DNA of 64,000 nt from JBNNGK01 sp050268245 (lineage in GTDB: Bacteria; Pseudomonadota; Gammaproteobacteria; Enterobacterales; Enterobacteriaceae), in the NCBI RefSeq assembly GCF_050268245.1, contig NZ_JBNNGK010000016.1, forward strand, positions 1 to 64,000, written 5' to 3'. This document shows positions 17,646 through 26,624 of the stretch, piece by piece. Position numbers and translations under genes: made by a program. Under the pieces are notes generated by a model. The model saw only the letters and a program-made list of their open reading frames with translations. It did no database searches and had not been told where the DNA came from. Each line of letters opens with the position of its first letter. Positions within the stretch are counted from its first letter, which is position 1.

Positions 17646-18215
17646 ATGATTAATGCGACACGGCTGCAACTGAAAAATCGTTTTGCTTATATTCAGCAGT
17701 TTATGGCCTCTCCGCGAACGGTCGGCACGTTGGCACCGTCTTCACCTTGGTTGTGCCAGGCGATGTTAAATCAAATCGATTGGACTCAGGCATTATCCAT
17801 CGCCGAGTTAGGGGCGGCTGACGGTGTATTAACGAAGCGTATTCTGGGGCGTATGCGTGCTGATGCGCAACTGGACGCCTATGAAATTCAGCCTCATTTT
17901 GTCCATCAACTGCGGCAGGTTGACGCGCAAAATCTGCGCGTCATGGCACAATCGGCCGAACGGTTAGCCGCTCATTATGACGTTATTTTCTCGTGCCTGC
18001 CGTTATTGTCGATTCCGCTCAAGGTCAGCATGCGTATATTGCAACAAGCGCAGACAACGTTGCGAGCAAGCAATGGCACACTGGTTCTGTTCCAGTACAG
18101 CCCGTGGTCTGAAAAGTTGTTGTCGCGCTATTTTTATTGGAAAAAGTTACGAGTAGTTCGTAACTTCCCGCCCGCGTTGGTGTACGTTTGTACGCCACGA
18201 TTTAAAGAGGTTTGA
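17646..18215 (+). CDS. Phospholipid N-methyltransferase-like protein
   Basis: 189-residue SAM-dependent methyltransferase-like protein. The N-terminal pattern FAYIQQFMASPRTVGTLAPSSPWLCQAM and the motif IAELGAADGVLTKRIL resemble the PmtA-type phospholipid N-methyltransferase group, where such proteins act on phosphatidylethanolamine. The glycine-rich motif is altered (ELGAADG rather than ELGxGxG), so activity cannot be assumed. The ATG has AAGGAG upstream. Its 3' end overlaps the convergent GNAT gene by 14 bp. Confidence 0.78.
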   Translation: MINATRLQLKNRFAYIQQFMASPRTVGTLAPSSPWLCQAMLNQIDWTQALSIAELGAADGVLTKRILGRMRADAQLDAYEIQPHFVHQLRQVDAQNLRVMAQSAERLAAHYDVIFSCLPLLSIPLKVSMRILQQAQTTLRASNGTLVLFQYSPWSEKLLSRYFYWKKLRVVRNFPPALVYVCTPRFKEV

Positions 18216-18663
18216 CCATCATGACGACGTCGCCATCGATCTCTTGGCGGCGCTCGAGAACTTGCCAGCCCCACGCGGCATATAACGTGGCAGAGTTATC
18301 CGTGATCAGGTGCAATACCGGGTGGGCATGTTGCCGTGCAAGACTGACGATCGCTTGCTCCAGGCGCTGAGCGATGCCTTGTCGGCGATAATCAGGATGT
18401 ACAAACACGCCAGCCAACCATGGCGAAAGATCGCGACGATGGCGATCGTCGCTTGGCCACAGGCTCGCCATCGCCAGCGGGCGTTGTCCATCAATCATCA
18501 ACAGCGTGAAATGGTCGGTACTGGGTTGGCTGGACAGGGCGAATCGCTGACGCGTGCGTTCCAGCGAACCGCCACGTTGGCAGCCCCACTGACCAAATGC
18601 CCAGGCAGCGCATACGTCGGCATAGTGTGGGTATTCACTCAGTTGTACAATTCGTGGGTTCAT
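18202..18663 (-). CDS. GNAT family N-acetyltransferase
   Basis: 153-residue GNAT acetyltransferase. The acetyl-CoA-binding region LAGVFVHPDYRRQGIAQRLEQAIVSLARQHA shows the Q/RxxGxG/A-type loop, followed by VLHLITDNSATLYAAWGWQVLER, the usual end of the fold. Substrate unknown. I use the ATG at 18663, preceded by GGGAGG; the upstream ATG at 18690 has no such site. Confidence 0.87.
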   Translation of the reverse strand: MNPRIVQLSEYPHYADVCAAWAFGQWGCQRGGSLERTRQRFALSSQPSTDHFTLLMIDGQRPLAMASLWPSDDRHRRDLSPWLAGVFVHPDYRRQGIAQRLEQAIVSLARQHAHPVLHLITDNSATLYAAWGWQVLERRQEIDGDVVMMVKPL

Positions 18664-18828
18664 CTTCCCTCCCGTTTTTGCTTCATCCATTTAGCCGGTT
18701 TTTCATGTAATGTGCGACCGCTTTTTTTACTTTCTAAACCTTATTTCACGCTAATTCCCGGTGTTTTGTGGCGAAAATAGGGTGAATGACGCTGTTTAGC
18801 GGGCACAACGCGCATTGTGATTGAATAT

Positions 18829-18847
18829 GATAATGAGACTGATTATC
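18829..18847 (+). promoter_or_regulatory. Fur box upstream of the siderophore-binding protein gene
   Basis: The 19-bp site GATAATGAGACTGATTATC matches the Fur consensus at 16 of 19 positions, with all six outer bases on each side intact. It lies 33 bp before the start of the binding-protein gene at 18881 and should repress the two-gene unit when iron is plentiful. Confidence 0.85.
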
Positions 18848-18880
18848 ATGCGCGGATAAATTTCTGTTTTGATACCTCCA

Positions 18881-19996
18881 ATGCGCAAATCTCCCCGTTA
18901 TTTCCTGCTCTTTCTGCTGATTATCGTATTTTCTATTCAGGCAAAAACGGTGACCGATATTCTTGGCCGTACCGTGACGGTGCCAGACAACCCACAACGT
19001 ATCGTGGTGGGAGAAAGCCGCATGCTGTATACGCTGGCTTTATTGGAACCCGGTAACCCGGCGCAGCGTATTGTCGGTTGGCCACACGATCTAGCGCGCT
19101 TTGATGCGCAGAGCTGGCAGATTTATCGGCAAACATTCCCGTCAATCAACGCGATTCCGGTGATTAGCCAAGGTGACTTTCGTCAGATCAACATTGAGAA
19201 CCTGATCCTGTTACGGCCGGATCTGGTGATTTTGGCGCGCTATGCGCGTGAAGACGGCGATCAGGATAGGTTGGTCACTGCCTTGGGGAAGGCGGGTATT
19301 CCGGTCATTTATGTTGATCTGCGCATCGATCTCTTGCATCACACCGTACCCAGCGTGCGGTTACTCGGCGAGGTGCTTAACCGGCAGCAACGAGCCGAAG
19401 CGTTTATCGCCTTTTATCAGCAGCATATGGCGGTGATCCGTGACCGCTTAGCGGCCTATCACGGTGCTAAACCGACCGTGATGTTGCACCTGCATCTAGG
19501 GCGGCGCGATACCTGTTGTACCACCGTGGCGCACGGTAACCTTGGCGATCTGCTCGCCTTTGCCGGTGGCGAAAATATTGCCAATACCCGCATCAAAGGG
19601 GTTTACGGCGAACTGAACCCGGAAGCGCTACTGGCGGCCAATCCTGACGTTTATATTGCCACCGGCATGGCCGGCGCACAGGGTAAACGCTATTCCGATC
19701 TGTTGCTGGGGCCGCAAATTAGCCAGCAGCAAGCCGACCACAGCTTCCGCCAATTGATGGCCCAACAGCCGCTGCTCACTCAGTTGAAAGCGGTGCAGAA
19801 CCGGCAGGCTTGGAGCCTTTGGCACAATTTTTATCTTAGCCCGTACCATGTGGTGGCGGTCGAGATGTTTGCCAAAGCGTTCTATCCCGATCTGTTTGCT
19901 GACATCGATCCCCAGCAGACCTTCCAACAACTCTACCAACAATTTTTGCCCGTTCCCTTTTCTGGAACCTATTGGAGTCAGTTAACTCGTGAATAA
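18881..19996 (+). CDS. Periplasmic siderophore/cobalamin-type ABC binding protein
   Basis: 371-residue substrate-binding protein of the FepB/BtuF superfamily. It has a signal peptide (cleavage about IQA-KT) without a lipobox Cys, then the typical start TDILGRTVTVPDNPQRIVVGESRMLYTLALL, the segment NIENLILLRPDLVIL, and C-terminal ALLAANPDVYIATG. An unusual Cys pair (RRDTCCTTV) lies mid-protein. A Fur box sits just upstream and the receptor gene overlaps its end by 8 bp, so the two are one iron-regulated unit. No permease or ATPase gene is adjacent. The start lacks a clear ribosome-binding site; an in-frame TTG at 18869 is the alternative. Confidence 0.87.
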   Translation: MRKSPRYFLLFLLIIVFSIQAKTVTDILGRTVTVPDNPQRIVVGESRMLYTLALLEPGNPAQRIVGWPHDLARFDAQSWQIYRQTFPSINAIPVISQGDFRQINIENLILLRPDLVILARYAREDGDQDRLVTALGKAGIPVIYVDLRIDLLHHTVPSVRLLGEVLNRQQRAEAFIAFYQQHMAVIRDRLAAYHGAKPTVMLHLHLGRRDTCCTTVAHGNLGDLLAFAGGENIANTRIKGVYGELNPEALLAANPDVYIATGMAGAQGKRYSDLLLGPQISQQQADHSFRQLMAQQPLLTQLKAVQNRQAWSLWHNFYLSPYHVVAVEMFAKAFYPDLFADIDPQQTFQQLYQQFLPVPFSGTYWSQLTRE

Positions 19997-22142
19997 CCAT
20001 CAGGGGGGTTGTCGCTGCGCGGCAACGCGAATTATTTTGGCGATGTACGCCATTCCCTTGGCCGCCAGCGCCAGCGCGCCAGCCGTCAGCAGCGAAAAAA
20101 GCGCGCACGCGCAAGAAAATATCGTGGTGATCGGTGCTAAAAATGTCGAAGGTATTAGCCGTTATCAGCCAATTACCAGTGTCACCGGTACGCGTAGTGA
20201 AACTCGGTTACTCAATGTGCCGCAAGCTATCGATGTGGTGCCGAATCAGGTGATTGTCGATCAGGCGGTGAAGAGTCTGGATGAAGCCCTGTATAACGTC
20301 AGCGGCATTACCCAGAGTAATACGCTGGGGGGAACGCAAGATGCGGTCATGAAGCGCGGCTTTGGCGATAATCGCGACGGTTCGATCCTGCGTGATGGCG
20401 TGCGGTCGATTCAGGCTCGTAATTTTACGCCGACCACCGAACGCGTAGAGGTGTTGAAAGGGCCTGCCTCCATGCTGTACGGCATGGGCGAGCCAGGCGG
20501 AATGATCAACATGATCGCTAAAAAACCGCAGTTGCAGCAACAGACCCACGTCGAAGGCTGGGGCAGCAGCTTCAACGGCGGCGGTGGGCAGGTGGATGTC
20601 ACCGGGCCGATGGGCACCTCTGGTTTTGCTTACCGGATGATTGTCGATCATGATGAAACCGACTACTGGCGAAACTTTGGCCACCATCGTCAGACGGTGA
20701 TTGCACCGTCGCTGATGTGGTTCGGCGAAAACACCACCGTACGGTTGGCCTATGAGCACATGGACTATCTGACACCGTTCGATCGCGGAACCATTATTGA
20801 TTCGCGCACTGGCAAACCGGTGACGACACCGCGCGAGCGGCGTTTTGATGAGGGTTATAACGCGACCCGCGGCGATCAGGACAGCGTCACCGTGCAAATT
20901 GAGCAGGTGTTGAATGAAAATTGGAAAAGCGCGCTCACCTACGCGTATAACCGCAACAGTTACAGCGATAATCAGGCGCGCGCGACCAAACTGAACCCGG
21001 AAACCGGCGAGTTGACGCGACAGGCCGATGCTACCGCTAATGCGGTCAGCCATGCCAATGCGCTGCAACTCACCGTGAACGGCGATGTTGATTGGGGGCG
21101 TATTAATCATCAATTGCTGTTTGGTTTTGATTTCGAAGACAGCCATACCTATCGCGGTGACATGATCCGTGGCGGCAAAGACAGCCATTTTAATATCTAT
21201 GATCCGGTTTATGGCCAGATGCCTGCATCAACGGCTGTCAGTGCCAAAGACAGCGACCAACGTCAAAATCTCACCAGTTACGGTTGGTTTATGCAGGATT
21301 CGATACAGCTGACCGATAAATGGCTGCTGATGGGCGGATTGCGCTATGACGCGTTTGACGTTTTCGCCGGTAAAGGGCGGCCCTTTGCCACCAACACCGA
21401 CAGTTCGGATAGCAAATGGGTGCCGCGTGCCGGCGTGGTTTATAAAGTAACGCCGTACGTTTCGCTGTACAGTAGTTACACCGAATCATTCAAACCGAAT
21501 TCTTCTATTGCCACACAGATTGGCGCGCTGCCGCCGGAACAGGGGAAAGCCTGGGAAGTGGGCAGTAAAATCGAGTTGCCGAACGGGATCAGTGGCACAT
21601 TGGCGCTGTTTGATATCACCAAACGTAATGTGATGGTCAGTGAGTTGGTCGACGGTGAAACCGTCACTCGCACCGCCGGACGTGTACGCTCGCAAGGTGT
21701 GGAGCTCGATATGGCGGGCAATATCACCGAAAATCTCAGCGTGATCGGTTCATATGCGTATACCGATGCGCGTGTTGTGGATGACCCGGCCAATAACGGC
21801 AAAGAGATGAGTAACGTGGCGCGCCATACCGCTTCGCTGTTCTTGACGCAGGATCTGGGGGCGACATCGCTGTATAGCGGTGATAATCTGCGCGTCGGTG
21901 CGGGCGCTCGTTATGTCGGGCGTCGGCCGGGTGATGCCGCCAACCGATTTTATCTGGATAACTATACGGTAGCGGATGCCTTTTTGGCTTATACGCTGCC
22001 AGTGAAGGGGCATCGGGTGAAATGGCAGCTCAACATCAAAAACCTGTTCGACAAAACCTATTATCCTTCCAGCGGCGGCAACTTACGTATTGCGGTGGGC
22101 GAGCCGCGTGAGGCAGTGCTGCGTGCCAGCGTGGATTTTTGA
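19989..22142 (+). CDS. TonB-dependent siderophore receptor
   Basis: 717-residue outer-membrane receptor. A signal peptide is followed by a TonB-box-like segment NIVVIGA (about residues 44-50), the plug domain (NVPQAIDVVPNQVI, GFGDNRDGSILRDGVR, ERVEVLKGPASMLYGMGEPGGMIN) and a 22-strand-type barrel ending in the terminal Phe of RASVDF. The plug motifs place it with hydroxamate/catecholate siderophore receptors of the FhuA/FoxA/FhuE type; the ligand cannot be named by eye. The GTG start at 19989 overlaps the binding-protein gene by 8 bp and has GGAG 11 bases upstream. It shares the Fur box at 18829. Confidence 0.92.
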   Translation: MNNHQGGCRCAATRIILAMYAIPLAASASAPAVSSEKSAHAQENIVVIGAKNVEGISRYQPITSVTGTRSETRLLNVPQAIDVVPNQVIVDQAVKSLDEALYNVSGITQSNTLGGTQDAVMKRGFGDNRDGSILRDGVRSIQARNFTPTTERVEVLKGPASMLYGMGEPGGMINMIAKKPQLQQQTHVEGWGSSFNGGGGQVDVTGPMGTSGFAYRMIVDHDETDYWRNFGHHRQTVIAPSLMWFGENTTVRLAYEHMDYLTPFDRGTIIDSRTGKPVTTPRERRFDEGYNATRGDQDSVTVQIEQVLNENWKSALTYAYNRNSYSDNQARATKLNPETGELTRQADATANAVSHANALQLTVNGDVDWGRINHQLLFGFDFEDSHTYRGDMIRGGKDSHFNIYDPVYGQMPASTAVSAKDSDQRQNLTSYGWFMQDSIQLTDKWLLMGGLRYDAFDVFAGKGRPFATNTDSSDSKWVPRAGVVYKVTPYVSLYSSYTESFKPNSSIATQIGALPPEQGKAWEVGSKIELPNGISGTLALFDITKRNVMVSELVDGETVTRTAGRVRSQGVELDMAGNITENLSVIGSYAYTDARVVDDPANNGKEMSNVARHTASLFLTQDLGATSLYSGDNLRVGAGARYVGRRPGDAANRFYLDNYTVADAFLAYTLPVKGHRVKWQLNIKNLFDKTYYPSSGGNLRIAVGEPREAVLRASVDF

Positions 22143-22225
22143 TTGTGCCGCCAAGTCAGCCCGGCGGTGGGTTTCTGCCATCGGGCAAATTGGATTAAAT
22201 AACCGATTGCCACAGGGGGGATAAC

Positions 22226-22741
22226 GTGAGCCTGAAAATTCGTCTTGCACAACCGCAGGATATTGCGCCGTTGATGGCCATTGAACGTTCCGCCGCCGAG
22301 CTGTTTCGCTCATTGCCGCAATGGGCGTTTCTTGCTGATAGTGAAGGTTTGTCGGCTGAGCAACACGGCGAATTTATCCGCCAGCAGAGTGAGTGGTTGG
22401 CGCAAGACGGTACGGCGGTTGTTGGCTTCATTGCAGTACAGCGACACGACGATGCTTGGCACATTGCCGAGTTGTCAGTGGCGACAGACTACCAGCGGCG
22501 TGGAATCGGGCGTCAACTGCTGGCTAAGGTGATCGACGTCGCGCGGTGCGCCAGTGTGCCACAGTTAACGTTGACGACCTTTCGAAACGTACCGTGGAAC
22601 GCGCCGTATTATTGTTCGCTGGGTTTTGAAACGATCGCCAGCACGGCGTTGTCTGCAACATTACGTTCGGTGATGGCGCATGAGGCAAAGCAGGGGCTGC
22701 CATTAGGAAGTCGCTGTGCCATGAACTTTACACTATCGTAA
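22226..22741 (+). CDS. GNAT family N-acetyltransferase
   Basis: 171-residue GNAT acetyltransferase: KIRLAQPQDIAPLMAIERSAAELF at the N-terminus, the acetyl-CoA loop LSVATDYQRRGIGRQLLAKVIDVA and the C-terminal NVPWNAPYYCSLGFETI. It starts with GTG at 22226 after a G-rich stretch (CAGGGGGG). Substrate unknown. It follows the receptor gene by 83 bp but need not be cotranscribed. Confidence 0.87.
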   Translation: MSLKIRLAQPQDIAPLMAIERSAAELFRSLPQWAFLADSEGLSAEQHGEFIRQQSEWLAQDGTAVVGFIAVQRHDDAWHIAELSVATDYQRRGIGRQLLAKVIDVARCASVPQLTLTTFRNVPWNAPYYCSLGFETIASTALSATLRSVMAHEAKQGLPLGSRCAMNFTLS

Positions 22742-22940
22742 AAATTGAAATACACTCAGGTGGCGGTATGATGCAGCAATACCGCTACCGTGTGAACGGC
22801 GCCCTCTCGAATTGGCGCGTTAGACATGTACTCTACCGAGCATGATTGGCATTGCATAATGGCAGCAATCAGCGTTTGCTCATGCCTATGCAACGCCAAG
22901 TATGACGGGGATAAACCTCACCGCATAAGGGACACCACTA

Positions 22941-23465
22941 ATGACACACACCATTTTCATGGTAGGCGCTCGCGGAGCAGGGAAAACCACCGTGGGCAGC
23001 GCGCTGGCGCAGGCGCTCGGTTATCAGTTCATCGATACCGATCTGTTTATGCAACAGAGCACCCAAATGAGCGTGGCGGAAATGGTCGAAAAGGAAGGGT
23101 GGCAGGGGTTCCGCCGGCGTGAAACCCTGGCTTTGCAGTCTGTGACGCAACCGTCAACCATTGTTGCCACCGGCGGTGGGGTGATATTAGCGGAAGAGAA
23201 TCGCCGTTTCATGCAACAGCATGGCACGGTGATTTATCTGCGTTCGCCTGCTGATGTGTTGGCACAACGCTTGGCGGTAGCGCCTGAAGAGACGCAGCGC
23301 CCGACGCTGACCGGCCGCCCTATTGCTGAAGAAATGCTGGATGTGCTGGCCGCACGTGAGGCGCTATATCAGGATGCAGCCCATCATGTGCTCGATGGCA
23401 CGGGCGATCCGCAGCAGGTGGTGTCACAGATTCTCAGCGTGTTACAGCGTGAAACCGTCAAATAA
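22941..23465 (+). CDS. aroL: Shikimate kinase II AroL
   Basis: Cytosolic kinase that phosphorylates shikimate with ATP in the common aromatic amino-acid pathway. The 174-residue protein has the P-loop GARGAGKTT (residues 9-17), the shikimate-site Asp in FIDTDLFM and the ATGGGV loop. In E. coli aroL is under TyrR and TrpR; I do not see clear boxes for either in the 200 bp upstream. The gene order aroL...yaiA...ppnP...rdgC is kept as in E. coli with two insertions. Its last 24 bp overlap the convergent AraC-type gene. Confidence 0.93.
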   Translation: MTHTIFMVGARGAGKTTVGSALAQALGYQFIDTDLFMQQSTQMSVAEMVEKEGWQGFRRRETLALQSVTQPSTIVATGGGVILAEENRRFMQQHGTVIYLRSPADVLAQRLAVAPEETQRPTLTGRPIAEEMLDVLAAREALYQDAAHHVLDGTGDPQQVVSQILSVLQRETVK

Positions 23466-24179
23466 ATAACCGCGCGGCGTAACGCCAAAACGCTGACGAA
23501 ACGCGGCAATATACGTGCTGACATTGTCATAACCGACGTTAGCGGCTGCCGCCGTAATAGATTCACCGCGCGATAGCGCCTCCAATGAGCGAATGATGCG
23601 TGCCTGCTGTCGCCAGCGAACAAAGCTCATTCCCGTTTGTGCCATAAACAGGCGGCTCAGATTGCGCACACTTAGCCCCGCCCACTGGGCCCATTCGCTT
23701 TGCTGCCGCGAATGGGCCGGATCGTTAAGCAAAGCGCGGGCGATGTTCAACAATCGTTTATCTTGCGGTAGTGGCAGTTGCAATGCCGCTTGCGGTTCTC
23801 CCTGCATTTCTTCCAGCAAGACGCGCACCATACGTCGCTGTGCGTGATTGAGTGCCGGTGATGGAAACTGCGCGATCCGCTCAACCAAGGCTTGTGTGAG
23901 TTTACTGGCGAAGGTCAGTTGGGGCTGCGATGGTAGCCTTCTGCAATAGTGTGCTGGCAAATACAGACTCCATCCTTTGACCTCGCCGCAGGCTTGCGCC
24001 TGATGTCGGCAATGTGGCGGCAACCAACCAATGCTGCCGCAGGTCATCGCCCATTGCTGCTGTTCTGTTTCCAGTGCCATCATGCCGCGCGTCAGTAGAT
24101 AAATTTGCCCATCTTGGTGCTGGTGCCACGCCGTGAGGTGTTTTTTCTCATGCTGAATAGCTGCGCTGTGTACTGTCAT
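23442..24179 (-). CDS. AraC-family transcriptional regulator
   Basis: 245-residue AraC-type regulator. The N-terminal half is a cupin sensor domain (TAWHQHQDGQIYLLTRG, GSIGWLPPHCRHQA); the C-terminal 100 residues hold two helix-turn-helix motifs (SVRNLSRLFMAQTGMSFVRWRQQARI and ITAAAANVGYDNVSTYIAAFRQRFGVTPRGY). Such cupin-AraC proteins often control an adjacent transporter or enzyme. The divergent gene starting at 24281 is the nearest candidate. It is inserted between aroL and yaiA relative to E. coli. Confidence 0.88.
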   Translation of the reverse strand: MTVHSAAIQHEKKHLTAWHQHQDGQIYLLTRGMMALETEQQQWAMTCGSIGWLPPHCRHQAQACGEVKGWSLYLPAHYCRRLPSQPQLTFASKLTQALVERIAQFPSPALNHAQRRMVRVLLEEMQGEPQAALQLPLPQDKRLLNIARALLNDPAHSRQQSEWAQWAGLSVRNLSRLFMAQTGMSFVRWRQQARIIRSLEALSRGESITAAAANVGYDNVSTYIAAFRQRFGVTPRGYLFDGFTL

Positions 24180-24280
24180 TATTTGGCCGATTAGCGTTAT
24201 TTAATGTCCTGATACGGTTATTATGCCATCACATTGTTGGTTTAAGATCGGTGCATCGTGAAGTTTATTGGAGAACACCC

Positions 24281-24679
24281 ATGCACAACTTATCTGCCTC
24301 AGAGATTGTCACCCAAGCGTTACGCCAGGTGGTAGCCTGCCAGCAACATCAACCGACGGTAATCGCTGCGTTTTTCGCGCAGGATTACCAGCAGTCTGTT
24401 GATGGTCACACCTTGGATTACCTGCAATTTGTGCAGCATATGGCATTGCTGAAACAGCTTACACGCAGCATGACCCTGAGGTTACTGGCGGTGGTGGCGC
24501 AGGGCGAAACGGTGTTCACGCATCATCGGGTCGCGGTCGAAAAGCGCGACGGCAGCCGTAGCGAAGTGCAAGTGTTGGCACACTTTACCGTTCGTGCTGG
24601 CCGCATTGTACGCTGTGATGAATTGACCCGATTGTTGTCTGGTGACGCAGCCGATGCTGATTTGGCATCACGAAGCTGA
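24281..24679 (+). CDS. NTF2/SnoaL-like protein
   Basis: 132-residue protein with the layout of the SnoaL/NTF2-like fold: an N-terminal helix with FFAQDYQQSVDGHTLDYLQFVQHM and a C-terminal beta sheet with VFTHHRVAVEKRDGSRSEVQVLAHFTVRAGRIVRCDELTRLL. These small cone-shaped proteins bind or convert hydrophobic small molecules; function here is unknown. The ATG at 24281 has TTGGAG upstream. It is divergent from the AraC-type gene. Confidence 0.8.
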   Translation: MHNLSASEIVTQALRQVVACQQHQPTVIAAFFAQDYQQSVDGHTLDYLQFVQHMALLKQLTRSMTLRLLAVVAQGETVFTHHRVAVEKRDGSRSEVQVLAHFTVRAGRIVRCDELTRLLSGDAADADLASRS

Positions 24680-24738
24680 CTGGCGATGTGCAGTGGTTGT
24701 CTATACTTGGCGGTAAGCTCACCCAACAGGAGATCGCT

Positions 24739-24933
24739 ATGCCACAGAAACCACCTTATCCGCGTCAGGCGCACATCGTTACCGTCGATAAAGGAGAACC
24801 GGGAGGCCAGGTTCGCTGGTACGAATTGCGCGCAGATTTTCCGCAGCCCAATACGCTGATCAGTGAGCATCAAACGGAGCAGGAAGCCAAGGATGCTAAA
24901 CGACGCTATGAGGATGAATCTTTAGGTGAATAA
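24739..24933 (+). CDS. yaiA: Small conserved protein YaiA
   Basis: 64-residue cytosolic protein matching E. coli YaiA almost throughout: MPQKPPYPRQAHIVTVDKGE, a central WYELRADFPQPNTLISEH and the end EAKDAKRRYEDES. Function is unknown; in E. coli it is cotranscribed with aroL, but here two other genes separate them. The start at 24739 has CAGGAGA upstream. Confidence 0.9.
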   Translation: MPQKPPYPRQAHIVTVDKGEPGGQVRWYELRADFPQPNTLISEHQTEQEAKDAKRRYEDESLGE

Positions 24934-25185
24934 ATAGCCACTGGTTATCCCCCCAGAGCCGGCGTCCTGCCGGTTCGCAGACGTGGCGACGGGATTATCG
25001 CGCTGTTGCCAATGTGATTCCCGCCGCTACTGACAGCAAGCAAGCTGAATGCCAACGTTACACACAGGGTGTCGCCGCATTTTACTCTGCGCCGCGATCG
25101 CATTTCACATTGAAAACCAGTGACAGCGCGGATGTTATCCACCAATATGGCTGTTCCATAAAGATAATTACGCGGGTGCAAGTCT

Positions 25186-25476
25186 ATGCTGAATGTGAAT
25201 GAGTATTTTGCCGGAAAAGTGAAATCAATCGGTTTCGACAGTGGCAGCATCGGTCGTACCAGCGTTGGGGTGATGGAAGAGGGGGAGTACACGTTCAGTA
25301 CCGCCCAGCCTGAAGAAATGACGGTGATCACCGGTGCATTGAAAGTGCTGTTACCGGGCGCACCGGATTGGCAGGTGTTTATGCCGGGTGAGAAGTTCTT
25401 TGTGCCGGGGCACAGTGAGTTCAACGTACAGGTCGCCGACGCGACGGCGTATCTGTGCCGTTATTTGAGTAAGTAA
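25186..25476 (+). CDS. ppnP: Pyrimidine/purine nucleoside phosphorylase PpnP
   Basis: 96-residue single-cupin enzyme (E. coli YaiE) that splits nucleosides with phosphate to the base and ribose-1-phosphate, with broad specificity. It matches E. coli PpnP end to end: MLNVNEYFAGKVKSIGFDSG, GVMEEGEYTFSTAQPEEMTVITG, FFVPGHSEFNVQVADATAYLCRY. The ribosome-binding site is weak. A terminator follows at 25503. Confidence 0.93.
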   Translation: MLNVNEYFAGKVKSIGFDSGSIGRTSVGVMEEGEYTFSTAQPEEMTVITGALKVLLPGAPDWQVFMPGEKFFVPGHSEFNVQVADATAYLCRYLSK

Positions 25477-25502
25477 TTTAGCACGTCCTGTGGCGTGTTT
25501 AT

Positions 25503-25533
25503 GGGCGCAAGCGTGTTGTTGCGCCCTTTGTTA
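25503..25533 (+). terminator. Rho-independent terminator after ppnP
   Basis: Stem GGGCGCAA / TTGCGCCC (25503-25510, 25519-25526) with an 8-nt loop followed by TTTGTTAT on the plus strand, between convergent ppnP and rdgC. Confidence 0.8.
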
Positions 25534-25537
25534 TGCT

Positions 25538-26449
25538 TTAACGCTGAGCTTCGCCACCCAGTGCTTCAATCATGTTCTGGATTAATGCCGCCAGCTCGCT
25601 GGTCATTAAAATAAAGTCGGCATCGAAACGTTGTGCAACGTCCTCACGCTCGATGTCATCGTTTTGCTCACGCAACGCATCGGCAAACTTCAGTCGCTTC
25701 AGCGAGCCATCATCAGCAATGACCAACTGAATTCGCTCTTGCCAATCTACCGCCAGTTTCGTGACCAATTTGCCTGCTTCGATGTGTACCGCGATTTCGT
25801 CGCTGATCAGGTTCTGTTTTTTGCAGCGAATCACGCCGCCATCTTCCAGGATCGCTTTCAGTTCCGCTTCATCCTGAATGATAAAACCGGCTGGCAGTTC
25901 ACCGGAGCGTACCCACTCGGTTAGCGTTAGCTCAATCGGGCTTTCCAGGGTTAATGGCACCACCGGCAGTGATCCCAAACTTTTACGCAGCAAGGCCAGC
26001 GTATCTTCGGCGCGTTTGGCGCTGGCGGCATCAACCATAATTAAGCCGTTCACGGTATCGATCCACATAAACGTTTGATTAAAGCGGCTAAACGCGCGCG
26101 GCAACAGGCTGTGCAGCACTTCGTCTTTTAGCGAGTCTTTTTCGGTTTTTTTCAGCTTGCGGTGCTGCTCGCCTTCCAGCTTGTCGATTTTTGCTTGTAA
26201 TTCTTGTTTGATCACCGGCGAAGGCAGAATTTTTTCTTCTTTACGTGCGCAGATGATGATCTGGCCGTTAACGGTGTGGGTGAGCGCATCGCTGTGAGAA
26301 CCCATTGGGGATACCCAGCCGGTTTTCGCCATATCCTGGCTGCCACAAGGCGTAAAGGAGAAAGCGCTGAGCTGTTTTTCCATTTCATCCGCATTTAGCG
26401 CAACCTCGCGGCTTAAACGGTAAACCATCAAATTCTTAAACCACAGCAT
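25538..26449 (-). CDS. rdgC: Nucleoid-associated recombination protein RdgC
   Basis: 303-residue ring-forming DNA-binding protein that limits RecA filament formation; same length as in E. coli. The N-terminus MLWFKNLMVYRLSREVALN and blocks GWVSPMGSH, CARKEEKILPSPVIKQEL and SRFNQTFMWID are characteristic. The ATG at 26449 has GGGGATAA upstream; the longer frame to 26482 is not needed. It is divergent from mak, as in E. coli. Confidence 0.95.
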   Translation of the reverse strand: MLWFKNLMVYRLSREVALNADEMEKQLSAFSFTPCGSQDMAKTGWVSPMGSHSDALTHTVNGQIIICARKEEKILPSPVIKQELQAKIDKLEGEQHRKLKKTEKDSLKDEVLHSLLPRAFSRFNQTFMWIDTVNGLIMVDAASAKRAEDTLALLRKSLGSLPVVPLTLESPIELTLTEWVRSGELPAGFIIQDEAELKAILEDGGVIRCKKQNLISDEIAVHIEAGKLVTKLAVDWQERIQLVIADDGSLKRLKFADALREQNDDIEREDVAQRFDADFILMTSELAALIQNMIEALGGEAQR

Positions 26450-26624
26450 AATGTTATCCCCGGCAGGGCGTGCTTTTCGCACGCTAATTCATCAAAAGCA
26501 GGGCGGCATGATACCCAATTGACGCTGAAAAATCGCCTCATTCCTCCGATTTGCGTGGAGGGGGGGATTACGGCACACTCGGCGTCTCTGGATGTCGGTT
26601 GCGTTGCGCATTGAGGAGATAAAC

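Noticed and set aside
20208..21188. 326-residue minus-strand frame inside the receptor gene
   Set aside because: Antisense shadow of a strong TonB-dependent receptor reading; composition explained by the opposite strand.
22742..22940. TyrR or TrpR operator for aroL
   Set aside because: Expected from E. coli, but no site matching either consensus convincingly is visible.
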